The notes below the pieces were generated by a model, which saw only the letters and a list, made by a program, of their open reading frames with translations, was not told the DNA's origin and did no database searches. Of a stretch of 64,000 nt of DNA, positions 16,152 through 24,603 are shown piece by piece. Every line of letters starts with the position of its first letter. Position 1 is the first letter of the stretch. A program made the position numbers and the translations under genes. Origin of the DNA: Kosakonia oryzendophytica (GTDB lineage: Bacteria > Pseudomonadota > Gammaproteobacteria > Enterobacterales > Enterobacteriaceae); NCBI RefSeq assembly GCF_900094925.1, contig NZ_FMAY01000008.1:1-64000 (forward strand). The letters are read 5' to 3'.

Positions 16152-16756
16152 TTCGCACTCCGGTTTTGCGACTGAAACAGCGATAAATCACCGTAGTCAG
16201 TGGTAAGGGTAAGTTCGCGTTTGCGTCGGCTGGCGAGGGCAAGATCGCGGTTATTCACCAGGTGCAATGCCTTGGTCGGACACATGCGTACGCAGGCCGG
16301 ACCTTGCTCATCGAAATGGCAGAGATCGCACTTCACGGCGATAGCCCGCACGCCCGGCACCCAGTCCAGCAGCGAGCTGACGCGCGCAGGCGCTGGCGGT
16401 GCGGCGGGCGCTTTTGGCGAGTTGACGTTTGCGGGAATATCCAGCGGGCGGCTACCGGAAAACTCGATAGCGCCAAACGGACAGGCAATCGCGCACAATT
16501 TGCAGCTCACGCACAGACTTTCATTAAGCTGCACCGCGCCCTCCACACGGTTAATCGCGTTGACCGGGCAAACGCCCGCGCAGGGCGCATCTTCACAGTG
16601 GTGACACTGCTGCGGCGCAGATTCATTTTCGTTACGCATCACACGCAGTCGCGGCATCGCCTGCAACCCCTGCGCGCGGTGCGTCTCGGCGCAGGCGGCT
16701 TCACAGGTATGGCAGCCAATACACAGCGAAGCGTCGGCAATTACAAAACGGTTCAC
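16148..16756 (-). CDS. hycB: Formate hydrogenlyase iron-sulfur subunit HycB
   Basis: This polyferredoxin takes electrons from formate dehydrogenase H. Four 4Fe-4S groups are seen in CIGCHTCEAACAE, CHHCEDAPCAGVCPVNAI, CVSCKLCAIACPFGAI and CDLCHFDEQGPACVRMCP. I place the start at the GTG at 16756 (protein begins NRFVIADASLCIGC, 202 aa, as in the 203-residue E. coli HycB), preceded by GAGGAT. A longer frame to 16798 would add 14 residues that are absent from E. coli. Confidence 0.93.
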   Translation of the reverse strand: MNRFVIADASLCIGCHTCEAACAETHRAQGLQAMPRLRVMRNENESAPQQCHHCEDAPCAGVCPVNAINRVEGAVQLNESLCVSCKLCAIACPFGAIEFSGSRPLDIPANVNSPKAPAAPPAPARVSSLLDWVPGVRAIAVKCDLCHFDEQGPACVRMCPTKALHLVNNRDLALASRRKRELTLTTDYGDLSLFQSQNRSAK

Positions 16757-16795
16757 CAGCACATCCTCAGGTGATTCACCCACGTTACGGGCGGT

Positions 16796-16811
16796 CATTT
16801 ATGACGAAACG
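16796..16811. promoter_or_regulatory. FhlA-like binding site between hycA and hycB
   Basis: CATTTATGACGAAACG matches the FhlA consensus, as I recall it (CATTTCGTACGAAATG), in 12 of 16 positions. E. coli also has an FhlA site between hycA and hycB. Further CGACAC-rich sequence follows to 16850. Confidence 0.5.
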
Positions 16812-16854
16812 TGTCGCTCAAGGTGTCACTTTCGACACTTGTCGACACCCAAAC

Positions 16855-17322
16855 TCAGGCCAGTGCAGGCGCGTGCGCGTTGCGGGCAAGCGCCGTAAGC
16901 GTTACCGGCGAGTCTGTCTCCATGGCGGCATAGAGGTTGTTGTAAACGTCGGCGATCGCGTCCAGGTAGTGGTTCAGTACTTTTTCGCGATCGCGGTTGC
17001 TGATAACACCATCAATCAGGCCATCGCTGCTGAGCTGCGCCTGAGCAATAACGCGCGGCTCGCCGCCGTCTTTGCCGGCAATGGCGTACTCAATGGTGTG
17101 ACCGTTAAATCCCCCGACAAGGGTGACAGAGAGTGTGAAGTGTTCGAACAGCACAAAGCAGAGTTGCTGTTCCGGCGCACAGCCGATGGCATGGTGCAAT
17201 CGTGCTTTGGACAGGGTAATTCCCTGAACCAGCGTATTGCAGTAATGGCGCCACTCTTCCTGCAGACGGTGATGCCGTCCGGCAATGAAGTCCGCCTTTT
17301 CGCTAATTTCCCAAATCGTCAT
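16855..17322 (-). CDS. hycA: Formate hydrogenlyase regulatory protein HycA
   Basis: The 155-residue first gene of the hyc operon begins MTIWEISEKADFIAGRHHRL and matches E. coli HycA in size and position. HycA opposes FhlA activation of the formate regulon by an incompletely understood mechanism. It has no DNA-binding motif that I can identify. The sigma54 promoter at 17359-17374 lies 37 bp upstream. Confidence 0.92.
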   Translation of the reverse strand: MTIWEISEKADFIAGRHHRLQEEWRHYCNTLVQGITLSKARLHHAIGCAPEQQLCFVLFEHFTLSVTLVGGFNGHTIEYAIAGKDGGEPRVIAQAQLSSDGLIDGVISNRDREKVLNHYLDAIADVYNNLYAAMETDSPVTLTALARNAHAPALA

Positions 17323-17358
17323 GTCAGCTTACCCGGTTAATTGAAACAACGGCGGTAA

Positions 17359-17374
17359 AGCATCATCCATGCCA
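17359..17374 (-). promoter_or_regulatory. Sigma54 (-24/-12) promoter of the hyc operon
   Basis: On the minus strand TGGCAT-N5-ATGCT is close to the sigma54 consensus TGGCAC-N5-TTGCW, at the expected distance from hycA. It faces away from the hypA promoter and shares the upstream activation region with it. Confidence 0.75.
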
Positions 17375-17420
17375 AATTTTAATTTCATGATTTTTAAGGA
17401 AATTAAGACAAAACCTTCGC

Positions 17421-17456
17421 CATTTCGACGTGTCATTTCGTCATGTTCGACATCGT
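17421..17456. promoter_or_regulatory. FhlA upstream activation region shared by hyc and hyp
   Basis: Two direct CATTTCG half-sites (17421-17427 and 17434-17440) lie 13 bp apart, and the second continues to CATTTCGT, the left half of the FhlA consensus. TTCGACATCG follows. The region sits between the two divergent sigma54 promoters, as in E. coli. Confidence 0.6.
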
Positions 17457-17476
17457 CACCGTGACTTTAACCACGC

Positions 17477-17492
17477 TGGCACTCTTATTGCA
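17477..17492 (+). promoter_or_regulatory. Sigma54 (-24/-12) promoter of the hyp operon
   Basis: TGGCAC-TCTTA-TTGCA is a perfect sigma54 consensus 30 bp before the hypA start codon. Confidence 0.9.
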
Positions 17493-17521
17493 TTAACGCG
17501 GCAAAGTCCTAAGGAGGCGTT

Positions 17522-17869
17522 ATGCACGAAATCACATTATGTCAGCGAGCGCTGGAAGTGATTGAACAACAGGCGCGGGCAAACGGCGCACGTCGGGTGA
17601 CCGGCGTGTGGTTAAAAGTCGGCGCATTTTCCTGCGTCGAAACCGAAGCTTTAACGTTTTGTTTTGATCTGGTGTGCCGTGGCAGCCTGGCGGAAGGTTG
17701 TACACTGCATATCGAAGAACAACAGGCGGAGTGCTGGTGTGAGTCATGCCAGCAGTATGTGACGTTGCTAACCCAGCGCGTGCGCCGCTGTCCACAATGC
17801 CACAGCGACCAACTGCACATCGTCGCCGACGACGGAATGCACATTCAGCGACTGGAAATTGAGGAGTAA
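17522..17869 (+). CDS. hypA: Hydrogenase nickel incorporation protein HypA
   Basis: The 115-residue nickel chaperone starts MHEITLCQ, with the N-terminal His2 needed for nickel binding. A zinc site of two CxxC pairs appears in CWCESC and CPQCHSD, and the protein ends RLEIEE. It delivers nickel to the HycE precursor with HypB. A near-perfect site TAAGGAGGCGTT precedes the ATG. It is the first gene of the hyp operon. Confidence 0.96.
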   Translation: MHEITLCQRALEVIEQQARANGARRVTGVWLKVGAFSCVETEALTFCFDLVCRGSLAEGCTLHIEEQQAECWCESCQQYVTLLTQRVRRCPQCHSDQLHIVADDGMHIQRLEIEE

Positions 17870-17872
17870 ATA

Positions 17873-18745
17873 ATGTGTACAACATGTGGTTGTCAGGACG
17901 GTAACCTTTATATAGAGGGTGATGAACATAACCCGCATTCCGCATTTCGCGGTGCGCCGTTCGCCCCGGCAGATCGTCCGGCGCTAAAAATTACCGGCGT
18001 CAAAACTCGCGAATTTAATCCAACCGAGCTGGATAACGGTGACCTGCATTACGGTCATGGCGAAGCTGGCACCCATGCGCCAGGCATGAGCCAGAAACGG
18101 ATGCTGGAAGTGGAAATCGATGTACTGGATAAAAACAACCGCATCGCCGCCCGCAACCGCGCCCGTTTCGCCGCGCAACAGCAACTGGTGCTGAACCTTG
18201 TCTCCAGTCCCGGATCCGGCAAAACCACCCTGCTGACGGAAACCCTCGAACGCCTGAAAACCCGCGTTCCGTGCGCGGTGATCGAAGGGGATCAGCAAAC
18301 GGTGAACGACGCCGCACGCATCCGCGCGACCGGCACCCCCGCCATTCAGGTGAACACCGGCAAAGGGTGTCATCTTGATGCGCAAATGATTGCCGACGCC
18401 GCGCCGCGCCTGCCGCTCGCCCACCAGGGCGTTCTGTTTATCGAAAACGTCGGAAACCTTGTCTGCCCGGCCAGTTTCGATCTGGGTGAGCGCCATAAAG
18501 TGGCCGTACTGTCGGTCACCGAAGGGGAAGACAAGCCGCTGAAATACCCGCATATGTTTGCCGCTGCATCGCTGATGCTGCTGAACAAAGTCGACCTGCT
18601 GCCGTACCTCAATTTTGATGTCGACAAATGCATCGCTTACGCCCGCGAAGTCAATCCGGATATTGAAATCATCCTTATTTCCGCCACCCACGGCGAAGGC
18701 ATGGATCGCTGGATCGACTGGCTGGAGACGCAACGATGTGTATAG
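17873..18745 (+). CDS. hypB: Hydrogenase nickel-insertion GTPase HypB
   Basis: This GTPase of 290 residues has an N-terminal high-affinity metal motif [10 protein letters not shown] and a SIMIBI-class G domain: P-loop [24 protein letters not shown], and [10 protein letters not shown] for guanine recognition. Other metal-site residues (CHLD and CPASFDLGE) are present. The short histidine-containing segment between the N-terminal motif and the G domain is not a long poly-His tract of the kind seen in some species. It starts 3 bp after hypA. Confidence 0.96.
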   Translation: MCTTCGCQDGNLYIEGDEHNPHSAFRGAPFAPADRPALKITGVKTREFNPTELDNGDLHYGHGEAGTHAPGMSQKRMLEVEIDVLDKNNRIAARNRARFAAQQQLVLNLVSSPGSGKTTLLTETLERLKTRVPCAVIEGDQQTVNDAARIRATGTPAIQVNTGKGCHLDAQMIADAAPRLPLAHQGVLFIENVGNLVCPASFDLGERHKVAVLSVTEGEDKPLKYPHMFAAASLMLLNKVDLLPYLNFDVDKCIAYAREVNPDIEIILISATHGEGMDRWIDWLETQRCV

Positions 18746-19008
18746 GCGTACCGGGGCAAATCACGGCCATTAACGGTCTGCAAGCCAAAGTAGACGTCTG
18801 CGGTATTCAACGCGATGTGGATCTTACGCTGGTGGGCAGCGAGGATGAAAACGGGCAGCCGCGGCTTGGGCAGTGGGTGCTGGTGCATGTGGGTTTCGCG
18901 ATGAGCATGATTAACGAAGAAGAAGCCCGGGATACGCTGGCGGCACTGCAAAATATGTTCGACGTTGAACCGGATGTCGGCGCTCTGCTGTTTGGTGAGG
19001 AGAAATAA
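18736..19008 (+). CDS. hypC: Hydrogenase maturation chaperone HypC
   Basis: The 90-residue protein begins [14 protein letters not shown]; Cys2 is essential for carrying the Fe(CN)2CO precursor with HypD. The rest is a small OB-like fold with [17 protein letters not shown]. It overlaps the end of hypB by 10 bases and ends one base into hypD. Confidence 0.95.
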   Translation: MCIGVPGQITAINGLQAKVDVCGIQRDVDLTLVGSEDENGQPRLGQWVLVHVGFAMSMINEEEARDTLAALQNMFDVEPDVGALLFGEEK

Positions 19009-20129
19009 TGCGATTTGTCGATGAATACCGCGCCCCGGAGCAGGTGATGCAGCTTATCGCCCATCTGCGTGAACGGGCGGCACATCTCTCTTATACGGCG
19101 GCGCGCCCGCTGCGCATTATGGAAGTGTGCGGCGGCCATACCCACGCTATTTTCAAATTTGGCCTCGACCAGCTACTGCCGGAGAATATTGAGTTCATTC
19201 ATGGTCCCGGCTGCCCGGTGTGCGTCCTGCCGATGGGGCGCATTGATACCTGCGTTGAGATAGCCAGCCACCCGGAAGTGATCTTCTGCACCTTTGGCGA
19301 CGCGATCCGCGTGCCGGGGAAAAACGGGTCGCTGTTGCAGGCGAAAGCCCGTGGCGCAGATGTGCGCATCGTCTATTCGCCGATGGATGCGCTGGCGCTG
19401 GCACAGAACAATCCACAGCGCAAAGTGGTGTTTTTCGGGCTGGGATTCGAAACCACCATGCCTGCCACCGCCATTACGCTCCAGCAGGCGAAAGCCCGCA
19501 ATGTGGACAATTTTTACTTCTTCTGCCAACACATCACCTTGATCCCCACGCTACGCAGCCTGCTGGAGCAGCCGGATAACGGCATCGACGCTTTCCTTGC
19601 CCCCGGCCACGTCAGCATGGTGATCGGCACCGACGCCTATACGTTTATTGCCGATGACTTTCAACGCCCGTTAGTGGTGGCAGGGTTTGAACCGCTTGAC
19701 CTGCTGCAAGGCGTGATCATGCTGGTTGAACAGAAAATTGCCGCCGCCAGTCGGGTGGAAAACCAGTACCGCCGTGTGGTGCCGGATGCCGGGAACCATC
19801 TGGCTCAGGCCGCCATCGCGGATGTGTTTGCCGTCAATGGCGACAGCGAATGGCGCGGTCTGGGGATCATTGGCGAGTCGGGCGTGCACCTGACGGCAGA
19901 GTATCAACGTTTCGATGCCGAAGCGCATTTTAGCCCGGCGGTGCAGCAGGTGTACGACGATCCGCGCGCCCGCTGCGGCGATGTGCTGACCGGTCGATGC
20001 AAACCGCATCAGTGCCCATTGTTTGGCAACACCTGCAACCCGCAAAGCGCCTTTGGCGCGCTGATGGTCTCGTCGGAAGGCGCGTGCGCCGCCTGGTATC
20101 AATACCGTGCTCAGGAGTGTGAAGCATGA
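19008..20129 (+). CDS. hypD: Hydrogenase cofactor assembly protein HypD
   Basis: HypD (373 aa) assembles the Fe(CN)2CO group of the NiFe site. Conserved motifs are MEVCGGHTHAIFKFG, HGPGCPVCVLP, FGLGFETTMPATA and the C-terminal iron-sulfur region CGDVLTGRCKPHQCPLFG followed by CNPQ. All catalytic cysteines are present. It overlaps hypE by four bases. Confidence 0.96.
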   Translation: MRFVDEYRAPEQVMQLIAHLRERAAHLSYTAARPLRIMEVCGGHTHAIFKFGLDQLLPENIEFIHGPGCPVCVLPMGRIDTCVEIASHPEVIFCTFGDAIRVPGKNGSLLQAKARGADVRIVYSPMDALALAQNNPQRKVVFFGLGFETTMPATAITLQQAKARNVDNFYFFCQHITLIPTLRSLLEQPDNGIDAFLAPGHVSMVIGTDAYTFIADDFQRPLVVAGFEPLDLLQGVIMLVEQKIAAASRVENQYRRVVPDAGNHLAQAAIADVFAVNGDSEWRGLGIIGESGVHLTAEYQRFDAEAHFSPAVQQVYDDPRARCGDVLTGRCKPHQCPLFGNTCNPQSAFGALMVSSEGACAAWYQYRAQECEA

Positions 20130-21136
20130 AGGAAGTTCAACTCGCCCACGGTAGCGGCGGTCAGGCGATGCAGCAGTTAATCAGCCAGCTGTTTCTGGAA
20201 GCCTTCGCCAACCCGTGGCTGGCGGAGCAGGAAGATCAGGCACGGCTGGACCTGGCTGCACTGGCGGCCGGAGGCGACAGACTGGCCTTCTCCACCGACA
20301 GCTATGTGATTGACCCGCTCTTTTTCCCCGGCGGTGACATTGGCAAACTGGCGGTCTGCGGCACGGCCAATGATATTGCCGTCAGCGGCGCGACACCGCG
20401 CTTCCTCTCCTGCGGTTTTATTCTCGAAGAAGGCCTGCCGATGGAGACGCTGAGAAGCGTGGTTGAAAGCATGGCGGCCACCGCCCGTAGCGCCGACATC
20501 GCTATTGTCACCGGCGACACCAAAGTGGTGCAGCGCGGCGCGGCAGACAAACTGTTTATCAACACAGCGGGCATTGGCGCTATTCCCACGACTATCCACT
20601 GGGCAGCGCAGTCACTGCAACCGGGCGATGTGTTACTGGCCAGCGGCACGCTGGGGGATCACGGAGCCACCATTCTCAACCTGCGTGAAGGACTGGGGCT
20701 GGATGGCGAACTGATCAGCGACTGTGCGGTGCTGACACCCTTGATTGCCACCCTGCGCGATATCCCCGGTGTTAAAGCCCTGCGCGATGCCACACGCGGC
20801 GGCGTGAACGCGGTCGCGCACGAGTTTGCCGCCTCATGCGGTTATGGCATTGAACTGAATGAACGGGATTTACCGGTAAAACCGGCAGTGCGCGGCGTGT
20901 GCGAACTGCTGGGGCTGGATGCACTCAACTTTGCTAACGAAGGCAAACTGGTGATTGCCGTACAGCGCGAGGCCGCAGAGCAGGCGCTGGCGGCATTGCG
21001 TGCCCATCCGTTAGGGCGCGACGCGGCGATGATTGGTGAAGTGGTCGAACGCAAAGGTGTGCGACTGACGGGACTTTACGGCGTAAAACGCCTGCTGGAT
21101 TTACCCCATGCCGAGCCGCTGCCGCGGATCTGCTAA
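20126..21136 (+). CDS. hypE: Carbamoyl dehydratase HypE
   Basis: The 336-residue PurM-like enzyme dehydrates the thiocarbamate on its C-terminal cysteine to give the cyanide ligands. The chain ends PLPRIC, so the acceptor cysteine is in place, and the length equals E. coli HypE. ATP-binding motifs ELAHGSGGQAMQQLI-like at the N-terminus (VQLAHGSGGQAMQQLI) and GTANDIAVSGATPRFLS are clear. HypF, which supplies the carbamoyl group, is not in this window. Confidence 0.96.
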   Translation: MKEVQLAHGSGGQAMQQLISQLFLEAFANPWLAEQEDQARLDLAALAAGGDRLAFSTDSYVIDPLFFPGGDIGKLAVCGTANDIAVSGATPRFLSCGFILEEGLPMETLRSVVESMAATARSADIAIVTGDTKVVQRGAADKLFINTAGIGAIPTTIHWAAQSLQPGDVLLASGTLGDHGATILNLREGLGLDGELISDCAVLTPLIATLRDIPGVKALRDATRGGVNAVAHEFAASCGYGIELNERDLPVKPAVRGVCELLGLDALNFANEGKLVIAVQREAAEQALAALRAHPLGRDAAMIGEVVERKGVRLTGLYGVKRLLDLPHAEPLPRIC

Positions 21137-21189
21137 TTTATTATTTTGATATTTTTTTACACCTGCGGGTGTGTTCCTGGATTAGCAAA

Positions 21190-23262
21190 ATGTCGTATAC
21201 ACCGATGAGCGATCTCGGGCAACAAGGGTTGTTCGATATCACGCGGATTTTATTACAGCAGCCGAACCTGGCTGCGTTGAGCGAAGCACTGACCCGTCTG
21301 ACGCGACAGGCGGCGCTGGCGGACAGCGCTGCCATTGTGTTGTGGCATGCCGACAGCCACCGTGCCAGCCGCTACGTTGTGAATGCTGACGACGACAGCG
21401 CCGACTATGACGACCAGGCGTTGCTGGCGAGCGGCCCGGTGCGCCATATTCTCTCGCATCCACAAGCGCTGCACTGCACGGCAGAGATGTTTGCCGACAC
21501 CTGGCCGCAGCTCATGCAAAGCGGAACCTGGCCTCCTTTTGCCCACTACGCCCTGCTGCCCTTAGCCGCCGAAGGGAAAATTTTTGGCGGCTGCGAGTTT
21601 TTTCGCCGTGATGAGCGGGCGTGGAGCGAGAAAGAAGCAGAGCGCCTGCATACGCTGACGCAGATTGTCGCCGTCGTGGTCGAGCAGTTGCAAAGCCGCG
21701 AAAATCCCACCCCGGATTACGAATTGCTGTGCCAGGAGCGCGACGATTTCCGCATTCTGGTGGCGATCACCAACGCGGTGCTCTCCCGGCTGCACATGGA
21801 TGAGCTGGTCAGCGAAGTCGCGAAAGAGATCCACTACTATTTCGGTATTGATGCCATCAGCCTGGTACTGCGCGGTAGCCGCAAGGGCAAACTGACCATC
21901 TATTCCACCCACTATCTGGATGAAGCAGACCCCACGCACGAAACGCAGGAAGCTGACGAAGAAGGCACGCTGACCGAACGCGTGTTTCGCAGCAAAGAGA
22001 TGCTGCTGCTGAACCTGCATGAACGGGACAAACTCGCCCCCTACGAGCGGATGCTGTTTGAAACCTGGGGCAATCAAATCCAGACGCTGTGCCTGCTGCC
22101 GCTGATGTCCGGTAAGAATTTACTGGGCGTCTTAAAACTGGCGCAGTGCCAGAAAGAGGTCTTTACCCAGGCCAACCTGAAATTACTGCGCCAGATTGCG
22201 GAACGTATCGCCATTGCTGTCGACAACGCACTGGCCTACCAGGAGATCCACCGGCTGAAAGAACGGCTGGTGGATGAGAACCTGGCGCTGACCGAACAGC
22301 TTAACAATGTCGACAGTGAGTTTGGCGAAATCATCGGACGCAGCGAGGCGATGTTCAGCGTGCTCAAGCAGGTTGAGATGGTGGCGAAGAGCAACAGCAC
22401 CGTACTGATCCTCGGCGAAACCGGCACCGGCAAGGAGCTGATCGCCCGCGCAATCCATAATCTCAGCGATCGTAACAGTCGCCGGATGGTGAAAATGAAC
22501 TGCGCAGCCATGCCCGCCGGGCTGCTGGAAAGCGATCTGTTTGGTCATGAACGTGGCGCATTCACTGGTGCCAGCGCCCAGCGCATCGGTCGATTTGAAC
22601 TGGCGGACAAAAGTTCGCTGTTTCTTGACGAAGTGGGCGATATGCCGCTGGAGTTGCAGCCCAAGCTGTTGCGTGTGTTGCAGGAGCAGGAGTTTGAGCG
22701 GCTCGGCAGCAATAAACTGATCCGGACCGACGTGCGGTTGATCGCCGCCACCAACCGCGATCTGAAAAAAATGGTTGCCGATCGCGAGTTCCGTAGCGAT
22801 CTCTATTACCGTCTGAATGTGTTTCCGATCCATCTGCCGCCGCTGCGCGAGCGCCCGGAAGATATTCCCCTGTTGGTGAAGGCATTCACCTTTAAGATCG
22901 CCCGCAAAATGGGGCGCAATATTGACAGCATTCCGGCGGAGACTTTGCGGGTACTGAGCAATATGGAGTGGCCAGGCAACGTCCGTGAGCTGGAAAACGT
23001 GATTGAGCGCGCGGTGCTGCTTACGCGCGGCAACGTGTTGCAACTGTCGCTGCCGGAAATCAGCGTACCGCAGGAGGTCTCCCGACCTGCTGAAGTCGCG
23101 CGCGACGGAGAAGATGAGCGTCAGTTAATTGTCCGGGTGCTGCGCGAAACCAATGGCGTGGTCGCCGGGCCAAAAGGTGCGGCACAGCGGCTGGGGCTAA
23201 AACGCACCACGCTGCTTTCCCGTATGAAAAAGCTGGGCATTGATAAAGATGCGTTAAGTTGA
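21190..23262 (+). CDS. fhlA: Formate hydrogenlyase transcriptional activator FhlA
   Basis: FhlA is the formate-responsive sigma54 activator of hyc and hyp. From the M at 21190 it has 690 residues: two GAF-like formate-sensing regions (about 1-360), a AAA+ domain (about 380-620) with Walker A GETGTGKE, the sigma54-contact motif ERGAFTGA and LFLDEVGDMPLELQPKLLRV, and a C-terminal Fis-type HTH (GPKGAAQRLGLKRTTLLSRM). The frame extends seven codons upstream, but MSYTPMSDLGQQGLFDITR matches the E. coli N-terminus. There is no strong ribosome site, in line with low expression. It is 53 bp after hypE. Confidence 0.95.
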   Translation: MSYTPMSDLGQQGLFDITRILLQQPNLAALSEALTRLTRQAALADSAAIVLWHADSHRASRYVVNADDDSADYDDQALLASGPVRHILSHPQALHCTAEMFADTWPQLMQSGTWPPFAHYALLPLAAEGKIFGGCEFFRRDERAWSEKEAERLHTLTQIVAVVVEQLQSRENPTPDYELLCQERDDFRILVAITNAVLSRLHMDELVSEVAKEIHYYFGIDAISLVLRGSRKGKLTIYSTHYLDEADPTHETQEADEEGTLTERVFRSKEMLLLNLHERDKLAPYERMLFETWGNQIQTLCLLPLMSGKNLLGVLKLAQCQKEVFTQANLKLLRQIAERIAIAVDNALAYQEIHRLKERLVDENLALTEQLNNVDSEFGEIIGRSEAMFSVLKQVEMVAKSNSTVLILGETGTGKELIARAIHNLSDRNSRRMVKMNCAAMPAGLLESDLFGHERGAFTGASAQRIGRFELADKSSLFLDEVGDMPLELQPKLLRVLQEQEFERLGSNKLIRTDVRLIAATNRDLKKMVADREFRSDLYYRLNVFPIHLPPLRERPEDIPLLVKAFTFKIARKMGRNIDSIPAETLRVLSNMEWPGNVRELENVIERAVLLTRGNVLQLSLPEISVPQEVSRPAEVARDGEDERQLIVRVLRETNGVVAGPKGAAQRLGLKRTTLLSRMKKLGIDKDALS

Positions 23263-23428
23263 GATAACCGGGTTTTCCCCCTTAATGTTCAATGGAGGAA
23301 CCCGGGCGGTTTCGACACGTAATCAGTTTGCCGGTAGTGTAACGACGGTGACAGAAGGCGCGGCAAACGCGTGATTGCGTTGATTAAGGCATCTGCAATC
23401 CTGATTGCTACGCACGTCTGAGTTCGGT

Positions 23429-23474
23429 AACCCTCACCCCAACCCTCTCCCTGAAAGGGAGAGGGAGCAAACCG
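23429..23474 (-). repeat. Single reversed copy of the C/T-rich palindromic repeat
   Basis: The stretch CCCTCACCCCAACCCTCTCC followed by CTGAAAGGGAGAGGG is the same core unit as the neighbouring tandem array but in the opposite orientation. It can form a hairpin. Confidence 0.7.
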
Positions 23475-23520
23475 GCAACCGCCTTATCCCCTTGCCTCTT
23501 CAGAGAAAGCGAGGATGAAT

Positions 23521-24000
23521 GGAAAACCACACCAGTCTTATCCCCTCTCCCCTCAGGGGAGAGAGCCAGGGTGAGGGGAAATACCGCTCCAGCCTGACTG
23601 TTCCCTCGCCCCTCGGGGAAGAGAGCCTGGGTGAGGGGAAATACCGCTCCAGCCTGACTGTTCCCTCGCCCCTCGGGGAAGAGAGCCTGGGTGAGGGGAA
23701 ATACCGCACCAGCCTGACTGTTCCCTCTCCCCTCGGGGGAGAGGGTCAGGGTGAGGGGAAATACCGCACCAGCCTGACTGTTCCCTCGCCCCTCGGGGGA
23801 GAGGGTCAGGGTGAGGGGAAATACCGCACCAGCCTGACTGTTCCCTCTCCCCTCAGGGGAGAGGGTCAGGGTGAGGGGAAATACCACACCAGCCTGACTG
23901 TTCCCTCTCCCCTCGGGGGAGAGGGTCAGGGTGAGGGGAAATACCACACCAGCCTGACTGTTCCCTCTCCCCTCGGGGGAGAGGGTCAGGGTGAGGGGAA
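23521..24000 (+). repeat. Tandem array of a 60-bp palindromic repeat, eight units
   Basis: Seven units of exactly 60 bp (23581-24000), and a more diverged first unit (23521-23580), follow each other without spacers. Each contains CCAGCCTGACTGTTCCCT, a CCCCTCGGGGGAGAGGG hairpin, and GGTGAGGGGAA. Units differ at only a few positions. Because 60 is divisible by 3, long frames run through both strands, but they carry no start signal or family resemblance. The array lies between the convergent fhlA and ygbA genes. Confidence 0.95.
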
Positions 24001-24015
24001 AACATCTTCGCCAGT

Positions 24016-24360
24016 CTACCCTTTGCGGCGATACTTTTCGGGGAGTTCCGGCACCGGGCGTTTATCATCCATTAAATGGCGCACCGTCAGCAGAGGATGA
24101 CGCCACAACATACGCGGCCCTGCCCAACGCATAATCTGTTTCATCTCTTCACGTTTGGCGGGCTGATAACAGTGCACCGGGCACTGTTTACAGGCCGGTT
24201 TTTCTTCGCCGAACACACATTTGTCCAGCCGTTTTTCCGCATACGCATACAATTCCGCGTAGTGCGACGCACTACTGACCGCATTCGGGCAAGCGCGCTG
24301 GTAGAGTGCAATCATCTTCCGGATAGTCCGTTTTTCCCGCAGGATGCGTGGGCCAGACAT
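24016..24360 (-). CDS. ygbA: YgbA, nitrous-oxide-stimulated-promoter family protein
   Basis: The 114-residue protein matches E. coli YgbA through most of its length: REKRTIRKMIALYQRACP, KRLDKCVFGEEKPACKQCPV, HCYQPAKREEMKQIMRWAGP and RHPLLTVRHLMDDKRPVPEL. The conserved CxxC and HCY cysteines suggest a metal or redox role, and the E. coli gene is induced by nitric oxide through NsrR. I set the start at the ATG at 24360 because GAGGT precedes it; a GTG three codons earlier is too close to that site. An NsrR-type operator is upstream. In E. coli the gene likewise follows fhlA. Confidence 0.88.
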   Translation of the reverse strand: MSGPRILREKRTIRKMIALYQRACPNAVSSASHYAELYAYAEKRLDKCVFGEEKPACKQCPVHCYQPAKREEMKQIMRWAGPRMLWRHPLLTVRHLMDDKRPVPELPEKYRRKG

Positions 24361-24378
24361 AGCAATCACCTCACTTTA

Positions 24379-24401
24379 AAGATGCAATAATAATACATCT
24401 T
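24379..24401. promoter_or_regulatory. NsrR operator upstream of ygbA
   Basis: Two 11-bp halves, AAGATGCAATA and TAATACATCTT, are separated by one base. They match the NsrR 11-1-11 pattern AANATGYATTT-N-AAATRCATNTT, with both AAGATG ends perfect. It lies 19 bp before the ygbA ATG, suited to repression that nitric oxide relieves. Confidence 0.75.
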
Positions 24402-24460
24402 ATCGGTAACGGATTGCACTTCATACGTGCATTTCCTGTGCAGTGACGGAGGCTAACGCT

Positions 24461-24559
24461 ATGATGCGGCACCACTGGATGCACAACCGGAGTCACCCCA
24501 CCGTATTTACCGCCACGACCGCGTTTTGCCCGCCAAAACATCTAAAGAATTGCGTCTGA
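24461..24559 (+). CDS. Possible small ORF (32 aa), histidine-rich
   Basis: An ATG at 24461 is preceded by GGAGG eight bases away, a good ribosome site. The product, beginning MMRHHWMHNRSHP and ending PPKHLKNCV, resembles nothing I know. It could be a leader peptide for the exported proteins downstream or a chance ORF; only the ribosome site supports it. Confidence 0.2.
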   Translation: MMRHHWMHNRSHPTVFTATTAFCPPKHLKNCV

Positions 24560-24603
24560 TTAACGATAAATTAATCACTCACATTTATAGGTAAGGATGC
24601 TGT

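Noticed and set aside
23521-24000. CRISPR array
   Set aside because: The units are contiguous near-identical 60-mers with no unique spacers, and no cas gene is present.
23408-24100. Long repetitive reading frames on both strands through the 60-bp array
   Set aside because: They exist because the 60-bp unit is a multiple of three without stops. They lack ribosome sites and family resemblance, and would overlap each other and ygbA.
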